Origin: Bacillota bacterium
Lineage (GTDB): Bacteria; Bacillota; Clostridia; Oscillospirales; Oscillospiraceae
Direction: 5' to 3'
Assembly: GCA_023406225.1 (NCBI GenBank)
Contig: JAEXWS010000131.1
Span: 1-5,961 of the forward strand
DNA: 5,961 nt
Position 1 is the first letter of the stretch. Each line of letters starts with the position of its first letter. The notes under the pieces were generated by a model, which made no database searches, had not been told where the DNA came from, and was given only the letters and a program-made list of their open reading frames with translations. Position numbers and translations under genes: made by a program. Shown here piece by piece: positions 5,403-5,961 of the stretch.

Positions 5403-5915
5403 TCAGGTCTTTTTTTCCAAACGGCGGCGGCAGGCGGCCTTGAAGGGAGCCTGGAGCGCGTGCAGCGCCTTCTGCCACGCCGTCTCGGCCCCGCCCGCCG
5501 GCTCCACCATCAGCGCCAGAACGCCGCAGCGGTTCGCCGCCAGAACGTCCGTAAGGAGCTTGTCCCCCAGCATGGCGGTGTGGGCCCGGTCCGCGCCCGC
5601 CCGGGCCATGGCGGCCTCCAGCCCCGCGGGACTGGGTTTTTTCGCATGGCCCTGATAGGGAACGCCCAGGTCCGCGCAAAACTCCGTCACCCGGCGGCCG
5701 GAGCGGTTGTTGGACACGATCATTACCTCCACCCCCTCGGCGGCCAGGGCGGCGATCCAGTCCCGAAGGGGCTGGTCCGGGCGGCGGGTGCTCTTTGCGG
5801 CCAGGGTGAAGTCCAGATCGCTGAGAAGCAGGCGCACGCCCTTTTCCCGGAGATACGCCGGGGTGACGTCCGCATAGCGGTCAAAGACGCGGTGTGGGAT
5901 CAGGGAAAACGGCAT
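5403..5915 (-). CDS. yqeG: YqeG-family HAD (subclass IIIA) phosphatase
   Basis: The 170-aa cytosolic protein has all four HAD motifs: DLDFT (33-37) with nucleophile D33 and acid/base D35; SNN (68-70); the lysine of AKKPSPAGL (91-99); and GDKLLTDVLAANRCG (117-131) with D118 and D123 for Mg2+. Length equals the B. subtilis family member. The family includes yeast Gep4, a phosphatidylglycerophosphate phosphatase, and in B. subtilis yqeG lies beside yqeH and aroE. The substrate here is not shown by the sequence. The fourth residue of motif I is Phe where DLDNT is usual. The ATG follows AAGGAG at 6-nt spacing. The basic C-terminus ends at a run of seven A residues just before the stop. In clostridia yqeG and efp are often near neighbours, as here. 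Confidence 0.93.
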   Translation of the reverse strand: MPFSLIPHRVFDRYADVTPAYLREKGVRLLLSDLDFTLAAKSTRRPDQPLRDWIAALAAEGVEVMIVSNNRSGRRVTEFCADLGVPYQGHAKKPSPAGLEAAMARAGADRAHTAMLGDKLLTDVLAANRCGVLALMVEPAGGAETAWQKALHALQAPFKAACRRRLEKKT

Positions 5916-5946
5916 AGGCGGCTCCTTGTCTGCATAAGTTTCTCTC

Positions 5947-5955
5947 AGTATAGCA
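5947..5955 (-). promoter_or_regulatory. Extended -10 promoter element for yqeG
   Basis: On the minus strand TGC directly precedes TATACT (five of six -10 matches), an extended -10 element. Transcription would start near 5940, about 25 nt before the yqeG ATG. The -35 region lies beyond the right edge and cannot be judged. Confidence 0.5.
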
Positions 5956-5961
5956 ATGAAA

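Noticed and set aside
5392..5427. Terminator formed by CCGCCGTTT / AAACGGCGG at the end of yqeG
   Set aside because: The loop is 18 nt, the stem overlaps the stop codon, and no T run follows on the minus strand.
4648..5655. 335-codon plus-strand frame over efp and yqeG
   Set aside because: It is antisense to two confidently identified genes.

Overview
The window looks like chromosomal DNA of a GC-rich Firmicute, most likely a clostridial gut anaerobe of the Oscillospirales type. The evidence is protein-level: a staphylococcal/clostridial type II pantothenate kinase, a YqeG-family HAD phosphatase, elongation factor P, and a small acidic zinc-ribbon protein resembling the clostridial CD1247 group. 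Coding DNA is GC-rich, while promoters are AT-rich and of the SigA type. The five readable promoters with both boxes in view, except none for the zinc-ribbon gene, all have 17-bp spacers. No rRNA, tRNA, CRISPR, insertion sequence or phage gene is seen.

Left part (1-1657, minus strand). The first 24 codons of an unidentified gene run off the left edge, with its own good promoter and a TTG start behind a strong Shine-Dalgarno. Upstream of it lies pncB (nicotinate phosphoribosyltransferase, NAD salvage), closed by an 11-bp-stem terminator.

Middle (1658-3710, plus strand). A 195-bp divergent region carries one promoter for pncB and one for coaW. A perfect 8-bp-arm palindrome overlaps the coaW -35 box. 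coaW (type II pantothenate kinase, first step of CoA synthesis) overlaps by 4 bp an HD-domain hydrolase gene that resembles SAMHD1/dNTPase-type HD proteins but seems to lack two catalytic histidines. A terminator follows at once. The divergent pair thus joins NAD salvage and CoA synthesis around one control region.

Right part (3711-5961, minus strand). The order of transcription is yqeG, efp, CD1247-like zinc-ribbon gene. The last gene is bracketed by two dense stretches of perfect or near-perfect hairpins. The first (3718-3973) is bounded by two copies of one terminator-like hairpin and a 12-bp inverted repeat. The second (4472-4686) lies between efp and the zinc-ribbon gene. The two arrays share loop sequences (a TTC triloop and an ACAYGCG heptaloop) on unrelated stems. 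These arrays are the least explained structure in the window and the best candidate for something undescribed. Nothing here resembles a complete new defence or biosynthetic system.
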